DNA of 64,000 nucleotides, from positions 28,221,354-28,285,353 of the forward strand of contig NC_035436.2 in the NCBI RefSeq assembly GCF_002127325.2. Direction: 5' to 3'. The stretch is from Helianthus annuus (lineage: Eukaryota; Streptophyta; Magnoliopsida; Asterales; Asteraceae). The position numbers were made by a program, and so were the translations under genes. Shown here piece after piece: positions 11,783 through 23,759 of this stretch. Below the pieces are notes generated by a model, which did not search any database, was not told where the DNA came from, and saw nothing but the letters and a program-made list of their open reading frames with translations. Each line of letters starts with the position of its first letter. The first letter of the stretch is position 1.

Positions 11783-12313
11783 TTCCTAAAATAGAAAATC
11801 CTGTAAGCAAAGGGAAGGAAATAGAGACCGGAGAGAGTTCTAAACAAGTAGAAATAGAAATAAGGAAAGACATTAAGCAAAAAGGAATAGAAATTTTTTG
11901 GAGAGAGCTCGAGACAACCTGAAGAAATCACATTCCAAGACGAAATAGACCGTCTGCTGGCAAATTGTGATGTCATTAGCCCTATCCACAATAATCTGTA
12001 CCCTTGTCCGGCCACAATCCAACTCCCGGTGAATCTGGAACCAGCTATTCCAGACCCTTTAATCTACACTCGACCATTCAGCGAAATGGAAGAATGGTGG
12101 ACAAATGATTGGCAATTTCAAAACATAGTCAATATTCCCTATACCTTCCTTCCACAATTTGATCCAGAACCAATCCCCAATCCTCCCATGAGCGATGAAA
12201 ACTTAGCCGAACTTCGACAGTTCGGAGAAGAGCTGATAGGAACAGGGAATAGGATCAGGGAAATGGGGGAACAACTTTCCGGGAAGTACGACGAAAGGGA
12301 GCATCATTACTAG
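11783..12313 (+). pseudogene. Element A leader ORF, third part, 3' of the B insertion
   Basis: The frame from 1604-1808 continues here for about 45 codons to a TGA at 11920-11922. Shifting by one base at the T6 run (about 11893-11898) gives a second open stretch ending at TAG 12311-12313. The encoded protein is acidic, tryptophan- and proline-rich (EEWWTNDWQF) with a helical-looking C-terminal part, and matches no family I know. The stop lies about 270 bases before the gag ATG at 12586; that gap ends in AAATCATCAG just before the ATG, which could be a 3' splice site. Confidence 0.5.
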
Positions 12314-12585
12314 AACTGCTGGATAACAAACAGAATAGTGGAGTCGGGAGAGTATGTGTATAATAGCCTTAGTAGTAAAATAGAACTCTGTAAAATGGGA
12401 AATAAAACCTTGTAAGATAATGGTGTGTATGGATGCCTATATAATCGATAAAACAAAATAGAAGTCGAGAAATCGACAATTTTGGCTATAGATGTGTGTG
12501 ATAAGATTATGTGATTACGTGCAAATGTTTTGTTAAAATATCAATTAGTTAACACTAATAAGTTGATATCTACAAAAATCATCAG

Positions 12586-15500
12586 ATGGAAAATGCTAAT
12601 AATGAACCAGTTAATGAAGAGAATCAATTGTAGCAAAACCAGGAGAATCAGTATATGACTAGACAAGATATTGAAAATATCATTACTCAAGGGATAGCCA
12701 ATGCTATTCCAGCAATCATGGCTGCTGCTCGGAAACCTGTTGAATCGTAACAGATCATTCCTAGTAAACGTACTCAGGATGATAATTTTAGCCATAGTGT
12801 AAACGGAGGCGGCAATCATGATAATGATAATCCACAACAAGCCCCACTTCCTAAAACACTGAAAGCTGCAACGCCTGATTGCACTTACAAAGAATTTCTT
12901 GCTTGCAAACCCACTGAATTTGCAGGTAATGAAGGGGCAACTGCAACACTGCGTTGGTTAGAGAAAACCGAAGCAGTAATTGCAATAAGCAAATGTGCCG
13001 AACAAGATCAGGTCATGTATGCTTCAAATCTGTTCAAAGAAGGGGCACTAGAATGGTGGAACACAGTATTATAGGCAAAAGGAAGAAGAATAGCCTATGC
13101 TATGAGCTGGGAAGAATTTAGGAGTCTTGTAGAAAGAAAATTCTGTCCCGAATATGAAAAAGATCAAATGGAAAATAAGTTCCTATATCGTCGTATGACG
13201 GGAGTAGATTGTCGCGGTTATACTTCGACATTCTTTGAATACGCTAGAGTAGTACCAACACTGGCTTCGCCAGAACCGGTACTCATTTCCCGTTACATTT
13301 GGGGATTAATTAGTGAAATCCGTAACATCGTCAAAGCTGCGAGACCTCGTACTATTGACGATGCTGTGGAATTAGCTAATACCCTAACTGATGAATTAGT
13401 ACGCACTAGAGATGAAAATAGAAAGAAGGACTTGGTTCAGAAAAGTACCCAAGGAGTTCGTATGGGTAATAATACCAATTTCAAAAGAAGAGGAGCAAGG
13501 CAATCTTCGACCCCGCCATTTTGCAGGAATTGCAGAAGAAAACATTTTGGAAGATGCAATGCAACTTGTAATTTTTGCAAATCTGTAGGCCATAATGAAG
13601 AAAACTGTAAAAAGAAAACCATAGTCTGCTTCCATTGTGGAGAAACAGGACATTACAAAACCGAATGTCCCAAACTGGTTAAAACCGCAGACAACAAAGC
13701 CAAACCAGTTGAAGGAGCTACTAAGAAGAATGCACGAGCATTCCAGCTGACCACTCAAGAAGCCGAACTCATCCCAGACGTGATAGCTGGTACGTTCTTA
13801 GTTCACGATGTATTTGCAAAAGTATTATTTGACTCTGGTGCAAACCAAAGTTTTATTAATACTTCATTCTGCCAAGCTCTTAAATTACCTTTAACCACCC
13901 TTAGGCAGATTTTTACAGTTGAAACAGCAGAAGGAAATTCTGTTAACATAGATAAAGTTTTGCAAGAAGGAAAGATAGAGCTATTAGGCCATAAATTTTC
14001 TGCAAATCTGTTACCTATGAACTTATCCGGATTCGATGTGGTATTAGGAATGGATTGGTTAGTAGCCAACCATGCTCGAATCCTATGTGATAAGAATTCT
14101 GTAGAAATTCGTACCCCCACAGGAGAAGTGATTTTGATTACAGGAGATAGACCTCGAAAGTCACAGAAATTAATCTCAGTGATGAAATTGGCTAGTTATT
14201 CGAGAAAACAAGAAATGGTGTATATGATTTCCGTAATCATTAACGCTAAAAGTAAAGAACTTCAGGATATTCCTGTAGTCTCAGAATACCCAGATGTTTT
14301 TCCAGAAGAATTACCTGGATTACCACCCGATAGAGAAGTAGAGTTTAGAATTCATTTAATTCCGGGTACTACACCAATAGCTAAAGCACCTTATCGATTA
14401 GCACCTACCGAAATGCTAGAATTGAAAAAGCAGTTAGATGACTTATTAAGCAAAGGTTTCATACAACCTAGTTCATCCCCTTGGGGAGCACCAGTGTTGT
14501 TTGTGAAAAAGAAAAATGGATCAATGCGAATGTGTATTGATTATAGAGAATTGAATAAGGTTACAATTAAGAACCGATACCCATTACCTAGGATTGACGA
14601 TCTCTTTGATCAACTTCAAGGAGCTAGGTATTTTTCTAAGATAGATTTAAGATCCGGATATCACCAGCTGAAAGTACAAGAAGAAGACATACCTGAAACT
14701 GCTTTCAGAACTAGGTATGGTCATTATGAGTTTACAGTCATGCCCTTTGGATTAACGAATGCACCCGCAACATTTATGGACATGATGAATCGAATCTGTA
14801 AACCATACTTGGATAAATTTGTGATCGTTTTCATCGACGATATACTTATTTACTCCAAAAGTCAAAAGGAACATTGTGAGCACTTACACGTACTCTTAAC
14901 TTTGTTAAGAAAAGAGAAGCTCTATGCCAAATTCTCAAAATGTGAATTTTGGCTGCAAGAAGTGCAATTCTTAGGACATTTGGTAAATCACGAAGGTATT
15001 CATGTAGATCCTGCTAAAATAGAAGCAATCACTAAATGGAAGGTCCCACAAACAGCTATGGAAATTAGAAGTTTTCTAGGCTTAGCTGGATACTACAAAA
15101 GATTTATTAAGGATTTCTCTAAGTTAACTGTACCTTTGACTAAGTTGACCTGTAAAGCCGTTAAGTTTGAATGGGGATCTAGACAAGAAGAAGCTTTTAA
15201 GATTTTAAAACACCGATTGACGAATGCTCCAATTTTAGCCTTACCTGAAGGAACAGAAGATTTTGAGGTATATTGTGATGCTTCAAAATTAGGATACAGA
15301 TGTGTATTGATGCAACGCAAGAAGGTAATTGCGTATGTCTCTCGGCAATTGAAAAGGCACGAAGAAAATTATACGACTCATGACTTAGAATTAGGAGCCA
15401 TAATTTTTGCCCTGAAAATCTGGAGACATTATCTGTATGGAAGTAAGTTTACTGTTTATATAGATCATAAAAGTTTAAAGTACATATTTGGGCAAAAAGA

Positions 15501-17085
15501 GTTAAATATGAGGCAAAGGAGATGGATGGAAATCTTAAGCGATTACGACAGTGATATCCAATATCATGAAGGAAAGGCAAATGTAGTTGCAGATGCCTTA
15601 AGTCATAAATATCATGAGAAGCAAAGGCGAGTCTGTGCTCTTAGATTAAATCTACAAGTAGATTTAATGGAACAAATCAAGAAAGTTCAGGAAACAGCAA
15701 TCAAGGACGATGCTGAAGGAATGAAAGGTTACATAAAAGAAGTAGAACAAGGAAATGACGAAATTTGGAGATTCCATAAGAAACGAATTTGGATACCTAA
15801 GCAAGGAGAATTAAGAAATAAGATTTTAGAAGAATCTCATAAATCTAGGTATACCATACACCCAGGAAACAGTAAGATATACCAGCATTTAAGGAATAAT
15901 TTTTGGTGGATAGGAATGAAAAAGGATATAACCGAATACGTATCTAAGTGTTTAACCTGTTCACAAGTAAAAGCCGAACATCAGAGACCTTCAGGACTAC
16001 TACAACAATTGGAGATGCCTGCATGGAAATGGGAACTCATAACAATGGATTTTGTTACTAAGTTACCCAAAACCAGAAAAGATAATAATGCGATTTGGGT
16101 AATTGTGGATCGATTAACCAAATCAGCTCATTTTCTACCAATGAAAGAAACCTTTAGCATGGAAAGGTTAGCAAAGTTGTACGTAGACGAAGTGGTATCT
16201 TTACATGGAGTTCCATTCTCCATTGTATCAGATAGGGATAGTCGTTTCACTTCCCATTTCTGGACAAGTTTCCAGAAAGCAATGGGCACCCGACTAAACT
16301 TGAGTACAACATATCATCCACAAACAGACGGACAAAGTGAAAGGATGATACAAACCTTGGAAGACATGCTCCGAGCATGTGTTATAGATTTTGGTGGAAA
16401 TTGGGATAGTCACCTACCTTTAATTGAATTCTCCTATAACAACAGTTATCATTTAAGCATTGAAAGTGCTCCATTCGAGGCACTGTATGGACGCAAGTGC
16501 AGAACTCCAGTTTGTTGGGCAGATATAGGAGAAAGTCAATCATCAGGTCCTGAGATTGTACAAGAAACGACTGACAAGATAACTCAGATCAAGGAAAGAC
16601 TAAAAACGGCTCGAGATCGTTAGAAAAGCTATGCAGACCACCGCCGTAAGCCGTTAGAATTTCAGGTCGGAGACAGAGTACTTTTGAAAGTTTCTCCTTG
16701 GAAAGGAGTAGTACGATTCGGTAAGAAAGGAAAACTGAGTCCAAGGTACGTTGGGCCATTTCCAGTAATCCAACGAATAGGACCCGTTGCCTATCGGTTA
16801 CAACTACCAGAAGAGTTAGCTGGAGTACATGATGTATTTCATGTATCCAACCTCAAGAAATGTTTATCAGACGAATCCCTGGTAGTACCTCTTCAAGACG
16901 TAGAGGTAAACGAAAGGCTAAAATTCATAGAAAAACCACTACAGATCGAAGATAGAAAAGTAAAGTTTCTCAAGCACAAACGACTAGTGCTGGTCAAGGT
17001 CAAATGGAATTCAAAGAGAGGACCAGAATACACCTGGGAACTGGAATCAGAAATGAAACGAAAATATCCTCATTTATTCCAGTAA
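12586..17085 (+). pseudogene. Element A gag-pol, broken by four nonsense codons
   Basis: A single frame of 1500 codons runs from ATG 12586 to TAA 17083-17085 with no frameshift but with stops at 12631 (TAG), 12748 (TAA), 13072 (TAG) and 16621 (TAG). Domains in order: Gag, two CCHC-type knuckles near 13525-13670, protease DSGAN near 13826, reverse transcriptase FIDD near 14833, RNase H, integrase HHCC near 15860-15960 with the following DDE core, and a chromodomain-like end (GPEYTWELES). Element B has glutamine at the position of the 16621 stop. The pattern suggests Gln codons turned into stops by C-to-T change. The longest open piece is 13102-16623 (1173 codons). It is not functional as it stands. 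Confidence 0.92.
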
Positions 17086-17108
17086 ATCTCGAGGACGAGA
17101 TTTTTCTT

Positions 17109-17121
17109 AAGGTGGGGAGGA
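17109..17121 (+). other. Polypurine tract of element A
   Basis: AAGGTGGGGAGGA directly precedes the 3' LTR start at 17122, about 25 bases after the gag-pol stop. Confidence 0.85.
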
Positions 17122-17379
17122 TGTAACAACTCTCATGAAAATTAATAATTAGGATGGTAATTATCCATTAAGAAAACCCTAATTGAGACACCCGAGTGAT
17201 TCTGCACAAACCCTAAAATTTCCAGAACAATCGGAATCAGGATCAGGGCCCCTAAAACTCAGGGGGGAGTAAACCCTAGTTGACGATTATCTAAAAAAAT
17301 CGTTGTTTAAATTTTATTTGTTAAAACTGTTGATTCAACAAAGCTAGTCCCGAACCTAGCCACCCTACAAATAGACTGC

Positions 17380-17402
17380 ATCCCTTACGGACCGTAAGGG
17401 AT
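17380..17402. promoter_or_regulatory. Perfect palindrome in U3 of element A LTR
   Basis: Eleven-base arms (17380-17390 and 17392-17402) are exact inverted copies around one A; the core is CCCTTACGGACCGTAAGGG. A further TGGTCCGTAAG half-site follows at 17411-17421. It sits about 35 bases upstream of the TATA box, a position that suits a protein-binding site. Confidence 0.6.
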
Positions 17403-17437
17403 ATGGCTTATGGTCCGTAAGCGTGTCCAAAAATCAG

Positions 17438-17445
17438 TATAAATA
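17438..17445 (+). promoter_or_regulatory. TATA box of element A 3' LTR
   Basis: TATAAATA lies after the palindrome and 316 bases into the LTR. In this 3' LTR it would drive transcription outwards into 18555 and beyond. Confidence 0.6.
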
Positions 17446-18554
17446 GCAGACGTTGGCACTTGCTTTCTATCTTGGAAACGACGTCCAAACTCGCTGTATA
17501 CGTCGAATTAGAGCAATAGCAGTACAATTAACACACACGGGTATCGAAACGCTGCCGCAATCAGGGTAATAACTCGATCGCTATTACGATTCAACGTCCG
17601 ATCGATTATAACTATCCAACGATTGTCCGAGTGCTGCTCAAATTGAGCTTATACTTTGTTATTCATCGTGATTTCGACTTGAATATTTGAGTGTTGTTCG
17701 AATTCGGACTATACTCTGTTATTCGTTGTGAATCCGTTGAATTGTTAAGTATTGCACTTAGTTAATCACTGTGAGGGTTTAATCTCGTGAATTGTCGTAA
17801 CTGCTGTATTAGTTACTAACTCGTTTGTGTGTGCATTATTATTAAAATAGGTTAATCCAGGCTAATCAATAGGCTTATACTTTGCTCGTTAAATCCGCAA
17901 TGTGAGTCATTCTCTTTTTATCAATTGTTTTACAAAACTCCAAGTTATTTTCAAAGTTATAATTACAGGGATTAAGTCTTTGTAATCACCAAGTTACAGC
18001 CGGTATGTGGGGTTTTGTATACATTACTTGATAATCGTCACCATTGGGGCAGCCATTGGGTGATATGACCATAATCACAGACACCATTGGACAGGTGGGC
18101 CAATGGGTCGAGTGGTAAAGTACCGTTGGTAGTTGGTTTGATACAGAAACGTTGTAATCGCTCTTAATACTGTAAATTATAACAAACATAGTATTTTCAG
18201 TAAAATGAATGATTCACTCAGTATTTCCCCGCTGACAAAACCTTTTTCAAACATGTTTCAGGTGATCTATTGTAATCCAAGAAAAGTGCCGCGAATCACT
18301 ACAAGCTCAGAGAAGTGGCTCAATGTGAATAAATAAAGAAACATGTTTTGAGAAATAAAGATTTCTCGGTGAAATCACTTTATTGTAAATTATGGGATTT
18401 TATCCCTAAAGTTTATGTAATATATTAAACAGGCATTTTCAGTATTAAAAGATCATGTATTAAAAGACTTCCGATGTCGCCTAAGTTAGATACCGCAGGT
18501 TTCTCTGCCTCGCGGCTCTGGAACCGCGTCAAACCGGGGCCGAGGGCCGTGACA

Positions 18555-19506
18555 TATATCCCCAAAATCATCATGCTCCTTTAGTCCCAAAGTCACATGA
18601 TATGATAATGGCTGAAAGCAAAATAAACCGATTGTAACTACTTATTTATTGCAAAAAGAAAGAAATGAAGATTATCCGGCACACGAAATATCTATCTTCC
18701 AACATATAAACCAGTATGTTATGTCATTTGTGCAAAGGGTTGTGGACTAACCCCACATCAGAAAAAAATCTTTTCCAGGTATACCTTCATTTCTTCGTCT
18801 AGAAATCAATCAAATTAAGTTCAAACCATCGAATTAAAAGCTAGATTCCACGAATAATTAAAATATCAAATAAACGTTTGTTTGCTCCATTACAGCACCT
18901 GGTGGCTTACTCTGAATAATTAAAACATCAAATAAGCCAGAAAGCTCACTTGGGTTTTTGCTTAAACATTAACTCTTTACATTCTCACACTTAGTGTGTT
19001 GTCCATTCATCTAAAAAATATAATAGTAGCAAATACATATGATTTGGGTTTGCAATCATCATATCTTGCAATAACCCACAGTGTGTCGTAAAAAGTTAAA
19101 ATAGAAAAAAAGGCAATGGAATGTGACCTTCGATAAAATATAAGTGCACTCTTCAACAAACTATCATATGATGTCATAATTATAACTATAATATAATTAG
19201 TGGAGACCTCGATTTGTCGACTATTGACAAGTATATTTTACATTGATGATTTACCACTGCTCCTTGATTATAAAAGAGACTGAAAACACAGGAAAAAAAC
19301 ATATCCAATTTTATTCTAAAAATCAAGGAGATACTACACCTGTTTCTTGACTTGCTTTACATTCTTGTCATAAAAAGGTAAACATGAACCAAAAACACAC
19401 ACCTCATAACGAATCAAAATCCCTACAGCATAACCATTTGCTTTTGGTGGCTTCTACTCAGTCGATAACACCTGAAGACATTTAAAACATGATATTACAT
19501 ACACCG
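18555..19506. other. AT-rich intergenic DNA, no gene seen
   Basis: I find no open frame with protein-like composition and no recognisable element in these 950 bases. Confidence 0.6.
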
Positions 19507-20029
19507 GAAGGTATGGTGTGGAGAGGATGTGATGCAGAGATATCTATGGATATTATTTTGTATTTATTTGAATTTAGTTTCCTAATATTTTGTTATTTAG
19601 TTTCCTTTTGAATTATAATTCCTATCATATAAATAGGATCGCTATGGTTCATTGCTAGGGAGTTTTTGATTGAATTTTAATAGAAAAGAACTTTGTACTT
19701 GAACCTATCGGTTCGTTATGAGACTTTGATTAACGAAGTGACCTTGAGCCATTTGATTGCACGCAAAACTGCATCAGGATGGGCCGCCACATCACCGCCA
19801 CGTACGCGGGTGTGAGGATGTGCCTAAAGAGGATGGACCTAGGGGTGGGGGATGAACCCCTTTATATATATGTATGTGTGTATGTATAGGTGTGTGTGAG
19901 TGGGTGAGGCCTGGCTTGGGCGGTGAGCAGCGGACAAAGGGGACGGGCCTGGGGCGGCGACGGAGCAAGGGGGTGGAAGTTTTGGGGGTGGCGGCGAGAG
20001 GACGGGCATGGGTCGAGCCCCGTACCTTC
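19507..20029. repeat. Possible GC-rich MITE split by a solo LTR
   Basis: Short inverted ends GAAGGTATGG and its near complement CCGTACCTTC enclose a GC-rich stretch into which the solo LTR at 19530 has inserted. No convincing target duplication was found, so the assignment is weak. Confidence 0.25.
19530..19776 (+). mobile_element. Solo LTR, 247 bp (copia- or TRIM-like)
   Basis: The ends are the inverted pair TGATGCAG/CTGCATCA and are flanked by a perfect 5-bp duplication GGATG (19525-19529 and 19777-19781). A CATATAAATAGG promoter-like motif is inside. There is no internal domain, so this is an LTR left by recombination between two LTRs. Confidence 0.88.
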
Positions 20030-21094
20030 TAGTCTAAAAGATGCAAAAAAAATCCACCAAACAAAAACAAACCTGCTTCTGCATTGCTTTGTCAATATCG
20101 ACGCCAGTATCAAAATTCTCTGACTCTGCTTGAACAGACGCATCAATCTCCATCTCAGCAATCTTTGGTTTCACTCTAATCTACAAACTTCACTCTAACC
20201 TACAAAATGTTTTTATTATATTATATTTTATTTTTATTTTTTTATTAACGTGTGTCTTCATATTATTTCCCAATATGAAGACATATGAGCGAGACATAAA
20301 CATAGACACCTGGTGTGCAGAATACAAACCTGTGAAAGTTGATAGAAGAGAGCCCCGCATGGGCAATGCCATCAAATTTCATGTAAAACAAAATCAAAAT
20401 TGAATAGTTAACTATTTAGAATTGAGTTTGCAACCATCACTAACATTTATATTTCAGAAATTTAATGTGAATGTATCTGGTGATACATTGGAGTGTTTTT
20501 TTCAAATTTTATTGGGTAATTAAACAATATACTCAGCATCCTGTAACAAAGAAATACAACAAATTTACAGAAACAATACATAGTGGAGGTTAGGGCAATC
20601 GATAGTGACAACCGGAAGCGTACCTCGAATTTCATCGATTTGGAGATGTACCTGGAGATGTTTGTAACCGGTGAAGATTGAGGTCATGATGGGCGATTGA
20701 GAGGAAAACCATATGATTGCAATTTCACCACAATTTCCGTTGAATATGAAGCGACCATGTTCTAAGCATCCAGGTTAGATTAATTTGAACTTACACACAA
20801 CGATTAGCAAAATTTAAAACAACAAAATCCTTAAAACCAGAGCAGAGCAATATTGAAGAGGTTTTACAATATACCTTGTTGCAATTGGGGATTGCTCTTG
20901 TATGCTCTTGAGGCTTTTCGTGTAACCGCAACCGATGCGATATGGGTGTGTTGGACATTCAAAGGTGTGGGTTTATGGGTTGCGAAATCGTTTCATTTGA
21001 AGAAAGTTGAAAGGGTTTCAATTACTCTTGTGTCTCATGTTCTATGTTCTGAATTGATTCTGAGCTGATGAAAGGTTTTAATCATCAAGTCAAT
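20030..21094. other. Intergenic DNA, no supported gene
   Basis: Only short frames without recognisable domains occur (for example 20853-21068). The composition is unremarkable. Confidence 0.5.
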
Positions 21095-21097
21095 TAA

Positions 21098-21500
21098 GGG
21101 GGTGTTTGGCCTAGCTTTTTTTATCTAAGTTTATAGCTTTTTTAGCTTATTTTTACAAAATAAGCACTAATGGGTGTTTGGTTTAGCTTTTTAAGCTTAT
21201 GTTTATTAGCTTATATAAGCTAATTTTAAGAAGCTTATAGGAACATGGTTTTTTAGCTTATTTGAATAAGCTTATTTGAAGAAGATGGTTTTTTACTCAT
21301 TATACACAATGATATTATACCCCTTTCCATAATACAAAATAACTTAACAAACAACTAAAGATTAATTATTAATTATCAACTTGTAGAATATAAGCTAATC
21401 CAAACACTTAAAAATAGCTTATCAAATGAAAGAAAATAAGCATAAGCTACTTTAAAATATAAGGATAAGCCATAAAAATAAAGCTAGGCCAAACACCCCT
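21098..21500. mobile_element. PIF/Harbinger-like MITE, 403 bp
   Basis: The inverted ends read GGGGTGTTTGGCCTAGCTTT, with one extra G on the left, and are flanked by TAA (21095-21097 and 21501-21503), the usual target of this superfamily. The interior is AT-rich with many AAGCTTAT-type subrepeats and no coding sequence. Confidence 0.82.
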
Positions 21501-21696
21501 AAATGATGAGGTAGTAGGTCCGAATTACCAAATATGCCCCCAAAGCGTCTTAAAGCGTCTTAATAGTTTAGACTTTGTCTCAGTTTGCCCCCTTTAAAAT
21601 AACTTGATTCTCTTGTACATAATGCATCAAAATTTATACGCATGGTAAAATGAACAAAAGGGTAGAAAACCCGGTTTCTTTAATATAGTAGTATAG

Positions 21697-22004
21697 ATAA
21701 TGGAATTTAATAATCCCAACTTTCACCAGTTGGCGGACAACGAACCCAACTTCAAAAATAACCACTGGCGATCCCAACTTTTGACATTTTGTAAAACATG
21801 GGACCTTTGCTGGGAGAGTTGGAGAGGGTGGTCCCAACTTCAAACATTGGACCACTGTCGGTCACCACTAACATCCCTTGGACGGTGTTAGCAAGGGTCC
21901 AATGTTTTACAAAAAGTCAAAAGTTGAGACCGCCAGTGGCTATTTTTGAAGTAGGGTCCGTTGCCAGCCAATTGATGAAAGTTGGGAATATTAAATTCCA
22001 TTAT
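21697..22004. mobile_element. Foldback element, 308 bp, long inverted arms
   Basis: Arms of more than 100 bases beginning ATAATGGAATTTAAT are inverted copies of each other with scattered mismatches. They contain CCCAACTTT motifs. No clear target duplication is visible. It is non-coding; the superfamily is uncertain (Mutator-like or other foldback). Confidence 0.7.
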
Positions 22005-22040
22005 TCCATTATTTAATCAGATGAAAATGAATTTAGGAAG

Positions 22041-22333
22041 AGAATTGAGAGGCTGAATTCATATTGGTATGTGGTTTTATGTGCATTTTTCTTGGTGGGT
22101 GGAGGATTTCAAAATGTTTTTATTATTTGGGAAACAAGCACTCTTTAATGGATGTTAGTTGGTATATGCACTTTTTTTTTTAGAAATATTGTGTTTTCTA
22201 ATCAACTTATTAAAATTATACAAATCCACCTCGAACCTGCAACCTGCATCATGTTAGCAACCGTACTTCGTAAAAAAAATAAATATAAAACTAATATTTT
22301 TGAAAGCTAAAAAAGAAACAGATTTACGGGTAG
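22041..22333 (-). other. Orphan promoter block of the PB1-like gene family
   Basis: The stretch is a diverged copy of 34536-35070, the sequence around and upstream of exon 1 of P2, in the same orientation. Both share AGAATTGAGAGGCTGAATTC, a TGTGGTTTTAT segment, GGAAACAAGC and later blocks. No gene body follows on the minus strand side; the foldback element at 21697-22004 and unrelated DNA are there instead. It is best read as the remains of a fifth family member. Confidence 0.6.
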
Positions 22334-22472
22334 AACTATAATACGAACAGATTTACAATTTTCAACCCCATTGACCCATTAGAACCGACAAGAATAAAAA
22401 GAACAGTCCTGATTTTGCAAGAGAATTGAAGACTTTGCCAAACATTGAATTAAAAAATATTTAAAAAGAAAT

Positions 22473-22554
22473 CGACGCCTGAGAGATTCGAACTCTCGCG
22501 GGGAAACCCCATGTACTTAGCAGGCACACGCCTTAACCACTCGGCCAAAGCGTC
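22473..22554 (-). tRNA. tRNA-Ser (anticodon GCT)
   Basis: The minus strand folds as a class II tRNA: acceptor stem GACGCTT paired with AGGCGTC, D arm TGGCCGAGTGGTTAAGGC, anticodon loop CTGCTAA giving GCT (serine, AGY codons), a long variable arm, and a T arm with GTTCGAATC. The discriminator is G and no CCA is encoded. A run of five T follows on the minus strand (22467-22463), a normal Pol III stop. It should be a working nuclear tRNA gene. Confidence 0.93.
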
Positions 22555-22916
22555 TTTGTTGACATCTATAAATAGTCCATATATTAATTTACTTTGTGTT
22601 GGTAACCTTTGTTCTTACTGTCTATTGTGTTTTAAATATTAACATTAAAAGGAGAAAACCATACGAACAGTAACCGCGTACATGCCTAAGGCAATCTGGA
22701 TGGCGACATTACGTATACAACGCATTAACTTTGAACGAAAGTGCTAGCATTTTCGTGTAGAAGTAAAAGTTAACGCGCATTCGAATTCAATATACATGTG
22801 CCTTATAAACCCCAAATACTAAAAAAAAAACAGAGAGATCCGTTAAAAGCATAAGAAATCAAAATACTTTATGTATTCACTGAGAAACATTGAAATACAA
22901 AATATTAAAAAAGAAT
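22555..22916. other. Spacer between the tRNA-Ser gene and its decayed copy
   Basis: This is AT-rich DNA. The first 45 or so bases resemble those following the pseudo-tRNA at 22999, so the duplicated unit includes upstream flank. Nothing else is seen. Confidence 0.6.
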
Positions 22917-22998
22917 CTACGCCTGAGAGATTCGAAATCTCGCGGCGAAACCCCATGTACTTAGCAGGCACACGCCTTAACCACTCGGCCAAAGCGTC
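22917..22998 (-). pseudogene. Decayed tRNA-Ser(GCT) duplicate
   Basis: The 82-base copy keeps the anticodon arm, but the last acceptor base change unpairs position 1 and the T arm reads GATTTCGAATC instead of GAGTTCGAATC. That breaks the 53-61 pair and the internal B-box promoter. Flanking bases are also duplicated, so it arose by local duplication and is probably silent. Confidence 0.8.
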
Positions 22999-23004
22999 TT
23001 TGAT

Positions 23005-23759
23005 GGCATTTGTATATAGTCTATATATTATTTACTTTGCAAAAAAAAAGTGGGGATGGCTAAAATAAAAGTCTTTGTGGTGTGCGTCAGTGAACAATTT
23101 GTGTTTTTAGTGATTTTGGCAGATCATATTGATGTTGCAAGGTTGTCTAGCATGGTGGAGGATGAGGTGGATTCATTGCTGAAGTGTAATGATGCAGACT
23201 GGAGGATGAATGTGATGCAACTTGTGACATGGCAAGATTTGTTATTGTGTTGTGGAAATAAAAAATATCTATTTTTCACACTAGAAAGAACCCCGAAAGA
23301 TCACCCAATTACCTGTTGGGTTTTAAACAATAATCACTCTTAAGAACAAACTCACGAAGATGAATCTTTGTTGCTTCAAAACCCACACTTTCATTCATTG
23401 AATAGACTCAAGACAATGCATACCAAGTATACACCCTAAAAACTTGCTACATATACTCCACTACCTAGACTTATTCAAAATATAAATAAGCTTGTGACTA
23501 AATACTAAATTCTGCAACCCGTTTCTGACCCGTATCTGTGAACCGAACTTGACCCATCAAGAATATCCAACATTACCAAAAGCAACATAAATTCAAACAT
23601 AACTACATTGCCATAACACATAAGTTGAAGGGTTATACTGTAACAGTGTCAAGTTAGTTAGGTCGTTGAATGGTAGTTACTATATAGGGCTTTTATCTGT
23701 AATCCAACAAACTTTCATTGAAATCATAATTTGCAAGGAATCAATATGATTATCCTTGA
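23005..23759. other. Intergenic DNA with one small unsupported frame
   Basis: An open frame of 97 codons (23050-23343) has no recognisable motif, no paired promoter or splice evidence, and ordinary base composition. I do not call it a gene. Confidence 0.5.

Larger units (their letters stand above)
1..18554 (+). mobile_element. Element A: degenerate Tekay-type Ty3/gypsy chromovirus (5' end outside window)
   Basis: In order on the plus strand: partial LTR (1-964), a primer-binding site for initiator tRNA-Met, a leader reading frame, gag-pol (12586-17085), a polypurine tract and a complete LTR (17122-18554). Element B is inserted in the leader, so the element itself is about 8.6 kb without B plus what lies left of the window. 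By eye the shared 964 LTR bases differ at about 24 positions (about 2.5%), so A is clearly older than B. Gag-pol has four in-frame stops. The RT-integrase order and the C-terminal chromodomain-like segment place it with the chromoviruses. The Tekay name is from pattern recognition and was not tested by a tree. Confidence 0.9.
17122..18554 (+). repeat. 3' LTR of element A (complete, 1433 bp)
   Basis: The LTR starts TGTAACAACTCTC and ends GTGACA. A TATA box lies 316 bases in. The bases after the LTR (TATAT, 18555-18559) would be the right target duplication; the left copy is outside the window. Confidence 0.93.

Noticed and set aside
12541..12840. Minus-strand 99-codon hydrophobic frame
   Set aside because: It lies opposite the start of element A gag and its hydrophobicity reflects AT-rich complement, not a membrane protein.
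23050..23343. 97-codon frame between the pseudo-tRNA and the CACTA remnant
   Set aside because: No recognisable motif, no conserved context; the length is within chance for AT-rich DNA.
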